Assembly: GCA_963735045.1 (NCBI GenBank)
Contig: CAVTIZ010000003.1
Location: 930,001 to 994,000 of the forward strand
DNA length: 64,000 nucleotides
Direction of reading: 5' to 3'
Origin: Salsipaludibacter sp963735045
Lineage (GTDB): Bacteria > Actinomycetota > Nitriliruptoria > Nitriliruptorales > Nitriliruptoraceae
Shown here in pieces: positions 24,952 to 33,477 of the stretch. Made by a program: the position numbers and the translations under genes. Position 1 is the first letter of the stretch, and each line of letters begins with the position of its first letter. The notes below the pieces were generated by a model. That model ran no database searches and was not told the origin of the DNA. It was given only the letters and a program-made list of their open reading frames with translations.

Positions 24952-25318
24952 CCGAGCCCACGCCGATGCACCGGGACATCGCCTGCCTGGCGCCGCCGAC
25001 CTCGACGAGTGCCACCGCAGTTGCGAGGCCCCAGCCGAGGAACTGCGAATGCACCCGGACTCCGCCTGCCTGGCGTCCGCGACCTCTTCGAGCGCCACCG
25101 CAGTTGCGAGGCCCTGGCCGAGCCCACGCCGATGCACCGGGACATCGCCTGCCTGGCGTCGCCGACCTCGACGAGTGCCACCGCAGTTGCGAGGCCCCAG
25201 CCGAGGAACTGCGAATGCACCCGGACTCCGCCTGCCTGGCGTCCGCGACCTCTTCGAGCGCCACCGCAGTTGCGAGGCCTTGGCCGAGCACACTGCAAAG
25301 CACCGGGACATCGCTGCG
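24952..25318. repeat. 83-bp tandem repeat, four copies plus a partial fifth
   Basis: Copies start at 24952, 25035, 25118 and 25201, exactly 83 bases apart; a decayed fifth begins at 25284. Copies 1 and 3, and copies 2 and 4, are almost identical (one base difference each), so the array also has a 166-bp higher-order unit. Each copy holds the core GCCACCGCAGTTGCGAGGCC. Because 83 is not a multiple of 3, the frames shift between copies, and long open frames here are not genes. The array lies just 3' of tRNA-Ala. Its role is unknown. Confidence 0.95.
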
Positions 25319-25348
25319 CCGAAGCGCTGCGGTGTCAACCGGTGCACG

Positions 25349-25422
25349 TGGACCTGAGGGGATTTGAACCCCTGACCCCCTCCATGCCATGGAGGTGCGC
25401 TACCGAACTGCGCCACAGGCCC
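25349..25422 (-). tRNA. tRNA-Ala (anticodon GGC)
   Basis: 74 bases fold into a full cloverleaf. The acceptor stem GGGCCTG/CAGGTCC includes the G3:U70 wobble pair that identifies alanine tRNAs; the D stem is GCGC/GCGC, the anticodon stem CCTCC/GGAGG with loop ATGGCAT (GGC at 34-36), and the T arm AGGGG-TTCAAAT-CCCCT. CCA is not encoded. A TATCGT -10 box (25439-25444, minus strand) lies 16 bases upstream. Confidence 0.96.
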
Positions 25423-25438
25423 GTGGGTGCGGCCGGGC

Positions 25439-25444
25439 ACGATA
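25439..25444 (-). promoter_or_regulatory. -10 box of tRNA-Ala
   Basis: TATCGT on the minus strand, about 17 bases before the first tRNA base, leaving a 5' leader of roughly 8-10 nt. Confidence 0.5.
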
Positions 25445-25547
25445 CCACCGGGGCTGCGAGGGCGCGAACCTCGACCGGAGGGGATCCCCCGACGGGCGCT
25501 GGGGCCGGCAACGGCGTGCGACCCCGCGGACGGCTGCACCGGGCTCC

Positions 25548-25553
25548 TATGCT
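25548..25553 (+). promoter_or_regulatory. -10 box (TATGCT) of the HhH protein gene
   Basis: TATGCT lies 32 bases before the ATG at 25586, with GAGGAA in between as ribosome site. Confidence 0.45.
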
Positions 25554-25585
25554 GCAGACCACGACGCCGGCGCCGAGGAACAGCC

Positions 25586-26170
25586 ATGCCAACCATCCAT
25601 GACGTCCTGGACTCCGTGGACGGCCTGCGTGACGACGCGTCGCGCCGTGTGGAGCGCCACTTCGGGTCCCTGGCGGCACTCGCCGGCGCGTCGGAAGAAG
25701 ACCTCGAGGCGATCCAGGGGATCGGCCAGGTCATGGCCGGTCGCATCCTCGGTGCCGCGATGCAGGCCCAGCAGCGCGTGTCGCAGCCGGCGCGCCTGGC
25801 CAAGGACGCCAACGCGCGGACCGCCGCCACCGCCGACCGGGTCATCGACGCCGCGAGTGCGATCGCCGACGGCACCGTCGGACGCACCGCGCCGGGCACC
25901 CGCGACGTGATCGAGGACGCGGAGGTCACCGCCCGCACCGGGGTGTACCGGATCCATGCCAAGGGCGACGAGACCGTGGACCGCACCGTGGAGGCCGTCG
26001 AGGGCTCCAAGGTCGTGGCGCGCTCGGCTGCCGACCAGGCCCGGGCCACCGCGCGAGGGCTGGCCGGCCAGGCCCTGGAGGTCACCACCGCGGTGGCCCG
26101 CTCGACCCTGACACCGGCGCGGTCGCTGCTCGGCGGGTTGTTCGGACGAGACGACGCCACCGACGAGTGA
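25586..26170 (+). CDS. Helix-hairpin-helix protein of unknown function
   Basis: 194 residues. A helix-hairpin-helix segment, FGSLAALAGASEEDLEAIQGIGQVMAGRI (about 28-57), resembles the C-terminal HhH of UvrC and DisA and would bind DNA non-specifically. The rest is Ala-rich helix with no recognised domain; residues 60-190 could form an amphipathic helix bundle. There is no signal peptide. GAGGAA 7 bases before ATG and TATGCT upstream support a real gene. It stands alone between tRNA-Ala and leuS. I do not recognise a named family. Confidence 0.75.
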   Translation: MPTIHDVLDSVDGLRDDASRRVERHFGSLAALAGASEEDLEAIQGIGQVMAGRILGAAMQAQQRVSQPARLAKDANARTAATADRVIDAASAIADGTVGRTAPGTRDVIEDAEVTARTGVYRIHAKGDETVDRTVEAVEGSKVVARSAADQARATARGLAGQALEVTTAVARSTLTPARSLLGGLFGRDDATDE

Positions 26171-26498
26171 GCCACGCGATCGGCCCCCGGCCACCGATGG
26201 GTCGTCATCCGCCATGGCCTCCGGACACCGGTGTGGCCTGCGGTCCGGTCTGCCGTCGGGGCAGGTTGTGCCCACCGATAGCATCGATGGTCGTGCCACC
26301 GCCTGGCACGCCTGTGGCGGAAACGACCCGGGATCGCCCGTGCCGGCGTCGCCTCCGGCCCGCCCCACCCGGCTCGGCACCAGCCCCCCAGCGGTCCGCG
26401 CCCGAGGCGCCACCCGACGTCCGACGCCCGGTCACCGGACGTCTCGTCACCCGCCTCTGCACACCGCCACGAACACCCGCACCGGACGGACAGCCCCG
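26171..26498 (+). promoter_or_regulatory. leuS upstream region
   Basis: No gene is seen. A TAGCAT -10-like box (26279-26284) is followed by a small stem-loop, GTGCCA-CCGCC-TGGCAC (about 26292-26308). A T-box leader was looked for and not found. A transcript from this promoter would have a leader of about 205 nt. Confidence 0.35.
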
Positions 26499-29024
26499 AT
26501 GAGCCCCGACGCCACCACGGCCCCGACCTCGCACTCCCCGGAACACCCGGACGTGGCGGTCGATCGCTACGACCCGCTGGCCATCGAACCCGCGATCGCG
26601 CAGCGCTGGGTCGACGACGCGACCTACACCCTGGACGGCGCCGGCGACCGTGACCGCTACTACGCGCTGACCATGTTCCCGTACCCGAGCGGTGACCTGC
26701 ACATGGGCCACGCCGAGATCTTCTCGATCCACGACGCCCTGGTGCGCCATCTGCGCATGACCGGCCACGCGGTCCTCAACCCCATCGGGTGGGACGCGTT
26801 CGGCCTGCCGGCCGAGAACGCGGCCAAGCGTCGCGGCGAGGACCCGCGCGCGTGGACGGCCGCCAACATCGAGGAGCAGGCGGCGTCCATGCGACGCCTG
26901 GGGTTCAGCTTCGACTGGTCCACCCGACTGCACACCTGCGACCCGTCCTACTATCGCTGGACCCAGTGGATCTTCCTGGAGTTGCTGCGGGCCGGGCTGG
27001 TCGATCGCAAGGACGGCCTGGTCAACTGGTGCCCCGGCTGCCAGACCGTGCTGGCCAACGAACAGGTCGTGGACGGTCGCTGTGAACGCTCCGACGACAT
27101 CGTGGAGCGTCGCCCCCTGACCCAGTGGTACTTCCGGATCACCGACTACGCCGAGGAACTGCTGGACGACCTCGAGCACATCGACTGGCCCGACCGGGTC
27201 AAGACGATGCAGCGCAACTGGATCGGTCGGTCCGAGGGCGCCGAGGTCACCTTCCCGGTGGCCGGCGACGGCGACGACGAGGTCGTGGTCTACACCACCC
27301 GACCCGACACCATCTTCGGGGCCACCTACTTCGTGTTCGCGCCCGAACATCCCCTGGTCGCGCGTCGCATGGGCGACGACCCGGCCTACGCATCCTTCCT
27401 CGAGGAGGTGTCGCGCCGCAGCGACATCGAGCGCCAGTCGTCCATGGGCGACGAACGCCGGGACCGGCGTGGGTTCCGGCTCGGCTTCGACATGGTCAAC
27501 CCGTTCACCGGGGAGCAGATCCCGGCCTACGCGGCGGACTACGTGCTGATGGACTACGGCACCGGCGCGATCATGGCGGTGCCGGTCGGTGACCAGCGAG
27601 ACTTCGAGTTCGCCCGCGCCAACGACCTGGAGATCCGGGTCATCATCCAGCCCACCGACGACCACGGGCAACCGCTGGCCCCGCTGGACCCCGACACCAT
27701 GGAGCAGGCCTGGGTCGGTCCCGGGACCATGGTCGCCTCCGGTGACTACGACGGGATGACCTGGCAGGACGCCAAGGCCGCCATCATCGACGACCTCGCC
27801 GACAAGGGCTGGGGTCGGGGCACGGTCAACTACCGCCTGCGGGACTGGCTGGTGTCGCGCCAGCGGTCGTGGGGCGCTCCGATCCCGATGATCCACTGCC
27901 CCGACTGCGGCCCCCGCCCGGTCCCGGCCGACGACCTGCCGGTGGAACTGCCCGACGACCTCGACTTCACCGTCAGCGGATCGCCGCTGGCCGAGCACCC
28001 CACGTGGAAGCACGTGTCGTGCCCCGACTGTGGTGGCGACGCCATCCGCGACACCGACACCCTCGACACCTTCGTCGACTCGTCGTGGTACTTCCTGCGC
28101 TACCTGTCCCCGAACAGCGACACCATGGCGTGGCCACGCGACCGCGCCAACGTGTGGCTGCCGGTCGACCAGTACACCGGCGGGGTCGAGCACGCCATCC
28201 TGCACCTGCTGTACGCCCGTTTCTTCGTCAAGGCGCTGCGTGACCGCGGCCACCTGGCCGTCGACGAACCCTTCGACGCCCTGCTCAACCAGGGCCAGGT
28301 CATCCTGTCCGGGTCGCGGATGAGCAAGTCGCGTGGCAACCTCGTGCGTCCCGCCGAGGTGTCCGAGGAGTTCGGCGCCGACACCCTGCGCGGCACCGTC
28401 CTGTTCGCCTCGGCGCCCGAGGACGACATCGACTGGGCCGACGTGTCCCCGGCCGGCATGCACAAGTGGCTGTCGCGGGTGTGGCGCCTGAACCAGGAAC
28501 TGGGTGGCGCCGACGTCGCCGATGCCGGCAGCGACGCCGACGTCGCCGCGCTCCGGCGGGTCGTCCACGACCGCATCATCGGCATCTCCGACGACTACGA
28601 CCACCGCAAGTACAACACCGTGATCGCCAAGCTCATGGAGATCACCAACGCCGTCATGGACGCCCGACGCTCCGGGGTGGCCGGCACCGCCGTTCGCGAG
28701 GCCCTGGACGTCGGCCTGGCCATGCTGGCGCCGATCTGCCCGTTCATCACCGAACAGCTGTGGCAGCAGCGCCACGGTGGGTCGGTCCACGACCAGTCGT
28801 GGCCGGTGGCCGACGAGTCACTGCTGGTGTCCGACACCGTCGACCTGGTCGTGCAGGTCAACGGCAAGGTCCGGGCCAAGGTGACCGTCCCCACCGGGGC
28901 CGACGAGGCCGCCATCGAGGCCGAGGCCCACGCCGACGACAACGTGGCCCGCTTCCTGGACGACGGCGAGGTGCGCACGGTCATCCACGTGCCGGGTCGC
29001 CTGGTCAACTTCGTGGTCGCCTAG
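26499..29024 (+). CDS. leuS: Leucyl-tRNA synthetase
   Basis: 841 residues, normal for bacterial LeuRS. It charges tRNA-Leu. The class I signatures are HMGH (68-71, in PYPSGDLHMGHAEIF) and RMSKS (607-611). The CP1 editing domain (about 230-420) has the TTRPDT threonine-rich motif near 266 and the YGTGAIMAVP loop that clears mischarged Ile or norvaline. A zinc-type knuckle, CPDCG, occurs in the leucine-specific region. The C-terminal domain ends VNGKVRAKVTVP and IHVPGRLVNFVVA. ATG 26499 was chosen; residues encoded before it are Arg/Pro-rich with no homology. Confidence 0.98.
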   Translation: MSPDATTAPTSHSPEHPDVAVDRYDPLAIEPAIAQRWVDDATYTLDGAGDRDRYYALTMFPYPSGDLHMGHAEIFSIHDALVRHLRMTGHAVLNPIGWDAFGLPAENAAKRRGEDPRAWTAANIEEQAASMRRLGFSFDWSTRLHTCDPSYYRWTQWIFLELLRAGLVDRKDGLVNWCPGCQTVLANEQVVDGRCERSDDIVERRPLTQWYFRITDYAEELLDDLEHIDWPDRVKTMQRNWIGRSEGAEVTFPVAGDGDDEVVVYTTRPDTIFGATYFVFAPEHPLVARRMGDDPAYASFLEEVSRRSDIERQSSMGDERRDRRGFRLGFDMVNPFTGEQIPAYAADYVLMDYGTGAIMAVPVGDQRDFEFARANDLEIRVIIQPTDDHGQPLAPLDPDTMEQAWVGPGTMVASGDYDGMTWQDAKAAIIDDLADKGWGRGTVNYRLRDWLVSRQRSWGAPIPMIHCPDCGPRPVPADDLPVELPDDLDFTVSGSPLAEHPTWKHVSCPDCGGDAIRDTDTLDTFVDSSWYFLRYLSPNSDTMAWPRDRANVWLPVDQYTGGVEHAILHLLYARFFVKALRDRGHLAVDEPFDALLNQGQVILSGSRMSKSRGNLVRPAEVSEEFGADTLRGTVLFASAPEDDIDWADVSPAGMHKWLSRVWRLNQELGGADVADAGSDADVAALRRVVHDRIIGISDDYDHRKYNTVIAKLMEITNAVMDARRSGVAGTAVREALDVGLAMLAPICPFITEQLWQQRHGGSVHDQSWPVADESLLVSDTVDLVVQVNGKVRAKVTVPTGADEAAIEAEAHADDNVARFLDDGEVRTVIHVPGRLVNFVVA

Positions 29025-29050
29025 TCCGCCCATCGACGGACGGGCCCCGC

Positions 29051-29752
29051 ATGGACGTCGGCACCTGCACCTTGGAGGACGTCTCGGCGTGCACCGGCAC
29101 GGTGGTGGTGATCGACGTGTTGCGGGCGTTCACCACCGCGGCCGTGGGCGTGGCGGGCGGGGCGTCGTCATGGGAACTGGTCGCGACCGTGGAGGAGGCA
29201 CGTCGGCGGCGGCAGGAGGACCCGGCGACGGTGCTGGTGGGGGAGGTGGACGGGCACACCGCCGCCGGCTTCGACCACGGGAACTCCCCGACACAACTGG
29301 CCACGGTCGACCTGTCCGGACGGGCCGTGGTGCACCGATCGACCGCCGGGACCCAGGGCGTGGCGCGGGCGAGCGCGGCGTCACGGGTGCTCGTCACCAG
29401 CTTCGCGGTGGCCGGGGCGACCGCGCGGGCCATCGCCGGTGACGAGCGCGTGTGGTTGTGCGTGACCGGTGCGCACTCGGGGCGTGACGGCGAGGAGGAC
29501 CGGGCCTGCGGCGAGTACGTCGCGGCGTTGCTGGCCGACGGATCCGACGTCGACCCGGGGCCGTACGTGGCGCGAGTGGCGACGTCGACGGCGGCCGGGT
29601 CCTTCCTGGAGGGCCATCGCGACATGCCCCCCGAGGACGTGGCGTTCGCGCAGGTCGTCGACCGGTTCCCGTTCGCCCTCGAGGTCGACCAGGTCGACGG
29701 GCGGTCCCTGCTGCGTCGGCGCGACCCGCCCGGTCACCAGCCGGTGACATGA
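29051..29752 (+). CDS. ComB-like 2-phosphosulfolactate phosphatase family protein
   Basis: 233 residues with the family motifs VVVIDVLRAFTTA, DHGNSPTQLA and HRSTAGTQG, which place Mg-binding acidic residues at the active site. In methanogens ComB makes sulfolactate for coenzyme M. Actinobacteria are not known for coenzyme M synthesis by this route and none of its other genes are here, so a different phosphate ester substrate is likely. It starts 26 bases after leuS and is probably co-transcribed. The 3' end faces the ABC ATPase gene with only 9 bases between. Confidence 0.78.
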   Translation: MDVGTCTLEDVSACTGTVVVIDVLRAFTTAAVGVAGGASSWELVATVEEARRRRQEDPATVLVGEVDGHTAAGFDHGNSPTQLATVDLSGRAVVHRSTAGTQGVARASAASRVLVTSFAVAGATARAIAGDERVWLCVTGAHSGRDGEEDRACGEYVAALLADGSDVDPGPYVARVATSTAAGSFLEGHRDMPPEDVAFAQVVDRFPFALEVDQVDGRSLLRRRDPPGHQPVT

Positions 29753-29761
29753 CGGCCGACG

Positions 29762-30436
29762 TCAGTCCGTCAGGTGCCCGTCGACCATGCGCACGATGCG
29801 GTCGCCCAGGTCGGTCACCCGGTCGTCATGGGTCACCATGATCGCGGCGACCTCGCGACGGTCGACCTCGTCGCGCAGCAGCTCCACGACCTGTCGGCCC
29901 AGCTCGGAGTCCAGCGCCGAGGTCGGTTCGTCGACCAGCAGCAGGTCGGGTTCGTTCATCAGCGCGCGTCCGATCGCGACCCGCTGGCGCTGGCCGCCGG
30001 ACAGCTCGTCGGGGACGTTGTCGCCGCGCCCGCCCAGTCCGAGGTCCTCCAGCAGTTCGTCGGCCCGGTCGCGGGCGGCCGCGTCGATGCGACCCCCACC
30101 GAGCTGGCGCACGGCCAGCAGGTTCTCGCGCGCCGACAGGAACGGGATCAGGTTCACCGACTGGAACACGAACCCGATGCGGTCGCGTCGCACCGACGAG
30201 CGATCGGTGCCCTCCAGTCCGGCCAATTCGACGTCACCGAGGCGGATCGACCCGGAGGTCGGCGTCGCGAGGGCGCCGGCCAGGGTGAGCAGCGTGGTCT
30301 TGCCGGAACCGGAGGGGCCCTCCAGCACCAGGAACTCGCCGTCGTCGACCGACAGGTCGACGTCGTCGACGGCCACGATCGTGTCGTCCCCGGACGGGAA
30401 CTCCTTGCGGGCCTTGTCGATGGTCAGCGCGGGCAT
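29762..30436 (-). CDS. ABC transporter ATP-binding protein (MacB/LolD type)
   Basis: 224 residues forming one complete ATPase: Walker A GPSGSGKTT, Q-loop FVFQSVNLIPF, signature LSGGQRQR, Walker B LLLVDEPTSALD and H-loop MVTHDDRV. The sequence is typical of ATPases that drive FtsX-like permeases in mechanotransmission, lipoprotein or peptide export. The two permeases coded just upstream on the same strand (30579-32734) are its partners. It lies 142 bases after the second permease, which may mean weaker coupling or an internal promoter. Confidence 0.92.
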   Translation of the reverse strand: MPALTIDKARKEFPSGDDTIVAVDDVDLSVDDGEFLVLEGPSGSGKTTLLTLAGALATPTSGSIRLGDVELAGLEGTDRSSVRRDRIGFVFQSVNLIPFLSARENLLAVRQLGGGRIDAAARDRADELLEDLGLGGRGDNVPDELSGGQRQRVAIGRALMNEPDLLLVDEPTSALDSELGRQVVELLRDEVDRREVAAIMVTHDDRVTDLGDRIVRMVDGHLTD

Positions 30437-30578
30437 GTCGGTCCTCCGACGGTGGTGGACGGGTGGCGACTCGGGTTGGTGTGGGCCGATGGTGGATGGA
30501 TGTCGTGAGCGGAGCGACCAGCTCCCACGCGCCCGGAGCTCGGCGTGCTGGCAGGGGGGCGTCCTGTCCGGGTGCGCG

Positions 30579-31640
30579 TCACCCGATGGCGTCGGCAGGG
30601 TCGATGCGCAGGATGCGCCGCAGGGTCCCCAGCGCTCCCAGCACGGCCACGACCACGGTCGCGACGGCCAGGACCGCCAGGCGGGCCGGGACGATGACCA
30701 GTGGCAGGTCGGGCGGGACCAGCAGGGTCAGGCCGATGCCCAGGCCGATGCCGAGCAGGACCGCCAGCAGGGCGATCGCGATGGCCTGCACGGCCAGCCC
30801 GGCGACCAGGTCGCGGGTCCGGGCCCCGACGGCCTTGAGCACGGCGTACAGCCGGACGCGCTCGATGGTCAACAGGACGAAGAACAGGGCAACCACCAGC
30901 AGCGTGACCACGAAGGTCACCGCGATGATCCCCTGGAAGGTCGACGACTGCTGCGTGACGACGTCGTCGGCGGCGATCACCTCGTCCACCGTCGCCACGT
31001 CGGTGTTCGCGACCGCGTCCGCCAGGTCGCCCGGCGCGACGTCGCCCCCCACCACGGCGGCCTGGGTCGCGGGTGGCTGGGTGGGGTCGACCGCCGCGGC
31101 GACCTCGCGCCACGCGTCGGCACCGACCCAGATCGTCGGCGCACCCTGCGAGACGTCGCCGACGAAGGCGGACACGACCAGCTCGCGATCGTCGGGGCCG
31201 ACGACCACCGTGTCGCCCACCTCGAGGTCGACCAGCTCGGCCAGCGCACCGTCCACGACGGCCTCGCCGTCGGCCGGTGGGGCGGGGACGACGTCGGTGG
31301 CGAGGTCGTAGCCCACCACCACGACGTCGTTGATGTTGCCCTCGCGGGCGGCCGTGGTGGCGACCGTGGACAGGCGACCGACGTCGTCGACCCCGTCCAC
31401 CGCGCCCAGCGCCTCGATGGCGTCGTCGGGCAGCGCCGACCGACCCGGGGCGAGGTCGGCGTCGGCCGACACCACCAGCAGGCGGTCGCCCTGGGCCCGC
31501 AGCACCCCGGTCTGGTTGCGCGACAGCCCGTCGAGGAACGCCCCCAGGACGACCAGGAGCACGACGAGCAGGGTCATCGCGACGAGCACGGGCAGGAACT
31601 GGCCGAAGCGGCGTCGGAGTTCACGGACGGCGATGCTCAT
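30579..31640 (-). CDS. FtsX-like ABC permease 2
   Basis: 353 residues. One N-terminal membrane helix (about 15-40), a large extracytoplasmic domain (about 45-225) and three C-terminal helices follow the MacB/FtsX plan. The end, LRRILRIDPADAIG, is the family's C-terminal signature. It starts within the stop of permease 1 (ATGA), so both are made in equal amounts and probably form a heterodimer with the ATPase at 29762-30436. The exported substrate is unknown. Confidence 0.88.
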   Translation of the reverse strand: MSIAVRELRRRFGQFLPVLVAMTLLVVLLVVLGAFLDGLSRNQTGVLRAQGDRLLVVSADADLAPGRSALPDDAIEALGAVDGVDDVGRLSTVATTAAREGNINDVVVVGYDLATDVVPAPPADGEAVVDGALAELVDLEVGDTVVVGPDDRELVVSAFVGDVSQGAPTIWVGADAWREVAAAVDPTQPPATQAAVVGGDVAPGDLADAVANTDVATVDEVIAADDVVTQQSSTFQGIIAVTFVVTLLVVALFFVLLTIERVRLYAVLKAVGARTRDLVAGLAVQAIAIALLAVLLGIGLGIGLTLLVPPDLPLVIVPARLAVLAVATVVVAVLGALGTLRRILRIDPADAIG

Positions 31641-32734
31641 GCCAACCCACCACCACGGACGGCCTCGACCGGCTCGATGCGCAGGATTCGCCGCACCGAC
31701 AACAGTCCGGCGAGCAGTCCCAGGACCAGGATGGCCAGCGACGACGTCGCCACCGTGACGGGGTCCAGGCTGGCCCCGAAGGTGTCCTGCAGCGCGGTCA
31801 GGAGCCCGGTCGCGATCCCGGCACCGACGACCACCGCGACCCCGACGACGACCACGACCTGCACCAGGACCGGCACGACCACGTCGCGCTGGCGTGCACC
31901 GACGGCGCGCAGCAGGACCAGGGCGTCGCGCTTCTGGACGGTCAGGATCTGGAAGAACACGGCCGTGACGATCGCGACCACGAGGTACAGCAGGATGTAC
32001 AGGATCGAGAACGAGCGTGTGATGGTGCCGGCCCCGGGCAGGCTCGCCACGGCCGTGGCCGCGTCGACCGCCTCGACCCCGTCGACCGCCTCGGTGATGT
32101 CGGTGGCGAGGGTGGCGGGGTCGACCCCGTCGCCGGCCGTGACCGCGATCGCCGAGGTCGGCAGCGGGACGGGGGCACCGGCACGTTGCGCGGTGGCCTC
32201 GGCGACCACGTCGCGGGTCGTGAACAGGGTGGGCAGGACGTTGAACGTGGCGCCTTCGGCCTCACCGACCACGTCCACCGGGACCCCGGCGAGGTCGAGG
32301 CCGTCGGTCGGCGGTGCGGCGACGAAGCCGCTGGCGGCCAGCACCGCGTCGCCGCTGTCGGCGATGGTCGACCCGTCGCTGAGTTCGGCGGGCAACGCGG
32401 GGGAGCCCGGGTCGACGGCGACCACCGCCGTGGGTTCGTCCCCGACGTCGAAGACCGTGAAGGTGACCGCACCGGTCGCGTCGACGCCGTCCACGCTGTC
32501 CACCGCCTCCAGGGCACCGTCGGCGAGGACCGAGGCCTGTGGGTTGCGGCGAGCGGAGTCGTCGTAGACCCACACGTCGGCGGACGCGGCCTCGAAGGCC
32601 CCGGTCAGCCCGCCCGTGAGGGCGCCGGCCACGGCCTGGAAGAACAACAGCAGCAGCACCAACAGGCCGATGGCGCCGCCCAGGAGGGCGAAGCGGCCGA
32701 GGGCCCGGCGGATCTCTGCGACGGCGAGGAACAT
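31637..32734 (-). CDS. FtsX-like ABC permease 1
   Basis: 365 residues with the same plan as permease 2: an N-terminal helix (GRFALLGGAIGLLVLLLLFF), an extracytoplasmic domain with Val/Asp/Thr-rich repeats, three C-terminal helices, and a VRRILRIEPVEAV end. ATG 32734 was chosen because a TAAGGT -10 (32742-32747, minus strand) lies 7 bases upstream, so the mRNA is probably leaderless; the longer frame would run through the promoter. A 20-bp palindrome between this gene and the divergent tetR indicates repression by that regulator. Confidence 0.87.
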   Translation of the reverse strand: MFLAVAEIRRALGRFALLGGAIGLLVLLLLFFQAVAGALTGGLTGAFEAASADVWVYDDSARRNPQASVLADGALEAVDSVDGVDATGAVTFTVFDVGDEPTAVVAVDPGSPALPAELSDGSTIADSGDAVLAASGFVAAPPTDGLDLAGVPVDVVGEAEGATFNVLPTLFTTRDVVAEATAQRAGAPVPLPTSAIAVTAGDGVDPATLATDITEAVDGVEAVDAATAVASLPGAGTITRSFSILYILLYLVVAIVTAVFFQILTVQKRDALVLLRAVGARQRDVVVPVLVQVVVVVGVAVVVGAGIATGLLTALQDTFGASLDPVTVATSSLAILVLGLLAGLLSVRRILRIEPVEAVRGGGLA

Positions 32735-32741
32735 GCGCCGC

Positions 32742-32792
32742 ACCTTATCGCGACACGACGTCGTGTCGCAACAACGGTCGGCCACCTACCCT
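32742..32792. promoter_or_regulatory. Divergent promoters with TetR operator palindrome
   Basis: A perfect 20-bp palindrome, GCGACACGAC|GTCGTGTCGC (32750-32769), lies between two -10 boxes: TAAGGT (32742-32747, minus) for the ABC genes and TACCCT (32787-32792, plus) for tetR. A -35-like TTGCGA (32766-32771, minus) and the region 17 bases before TACCCT both fall in or beside the palindrome, so a bound repressor would block both promoters. Confidence 0.8.
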
Positions 32793-32798
32793 GTTCCC

Positions 32799-33395
32799 AT
32801 GCCGAAACTGTGGGCCGACTCCCTCGACGAACACCGGGCGCTGGTGCGTTCGCGCCTGGTGGCGGCGTTCGTGTCGCTGGTGGACGAGCAGGGCATCGAG
32901 GAGGTGACCGTCGCCGCCGTCGCCGCACGCGCCGATCTCGCCCGCTCGGCGGTCTACAACCACGTCGACCACCTCCACGACCTGGCGTTGTGGCATGCCG
33001 AGCAGGTCATGGGGGACTGGTTGGCGGGCCTGCAGCACCGCCCCGACGACGACCGCGGTGCGTGGGGACCCATCGAGGACCTCGTGCGCCAGTCCATGGA
33101 CGTGTTCTCGGCCGATCCCCTGGCCGGGCTGGACCTGGCCCACCACCTGGACGACGACCGGGCCCGACGGCTGTTCGCCCTGCTGGCCCCGATCACCACG
33201 CACGTGCACCGGGTGGTCGCCGACGGCGTGGCGTCGGGTGACCTGGTCGACGAGGACCCGACCGAGTTGGCCGGGTTCGTGTGGGCCACGATCGCCGGGT
33301 ACCGCACGATGGTGGCCGACGGTCGCGTGGCGCCAGGACCCGCGGCCGACACGCTCGTCCGCCTGGTCGGCCGGGCCATCCGCGCCCGGGACTGA
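32799..33395 (+). CDS. TetR-family regulator of the FtsX-type ABC system
   Basis: 198 residues. The N-terminal helix-turn-helix (about 28-60, with VTVAAVAARADLARSAVYNHV) is typical of TetR proteins, followed by a helical ligand-binding domain ending GRAIRARD. The gene diverges from the ABC permease genes across 64 bases that hold a 20-bp palindrome, the usual arrangement for a TetR that represses itself and its neighbour until a ligand, often the transported compound, binds. ATG 32799 is 6 bases after a TACCCT -10, so its mRNA is probably leaderless. Confidence 0.9.
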   Translation: MPKLWADSLDEHRALVRSRLVAAFVSLVDEQGIEEVTVAAVAARADLARSAVYNHVDHLHDLALWHAEQVMGDWLAGLQHRPDDDRGAWGPIEDLVRQSMDVFSADPLAGLDLAHHLDDDRARRLFALLAPITTHVHRVVADGVASGDLVDEDPTELAGFVWATIAGYRTMVADGRVAPGPAADTLVRLVGRAIRARD

Positions 33396-33452
33396 CGGTC
33401 GGCGTCGACCCGCCGGCATGGCGATGTGGATCCACCCACCCGGCGTGCCTCC

Positions 33453-33468
33453 CCCCGGGATCCCGGGG
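33453..33468. terminator. Palindrome between convergent tetR and acyl-CoA oxidase genes
   Basis: CCCCGGGA|TCCCGGGG, a perfect 16-bp palindrome 10 bases from the oxidase stop. Its position at a convergent junction suggests bidirectional termination; there is no U-tract. Confidence 0.45.
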
Positions 33469-33477
33469 CGAGTCACA

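Noticed and set aside
24952..25318. CRISPR array
   Set aside because: Copies are contiguous with no unique spacers, and no cas genes are near.
24893..25390. Open frames coding repeated GLATAVALEEV / SQLRWHSSRS segments
   Set aside because: They arise from the 83-bp non-coding tandem repeat read in several frames. The period is not a multiple of 3 and there is no ribosome site.
25284..25422. Attachment site of an integrated element at tRNA-Ala
   Set aside because: No second copy of the tRNA 3' end was seen and no integrase gene is present in the window.
26171..26498. T-box riboswitch before leuS
   Set aside because: No TGGNACCGCG-type T-box sequence or matching specifier loop was found; only a small GTGCCA/TGGCAC stem is present.
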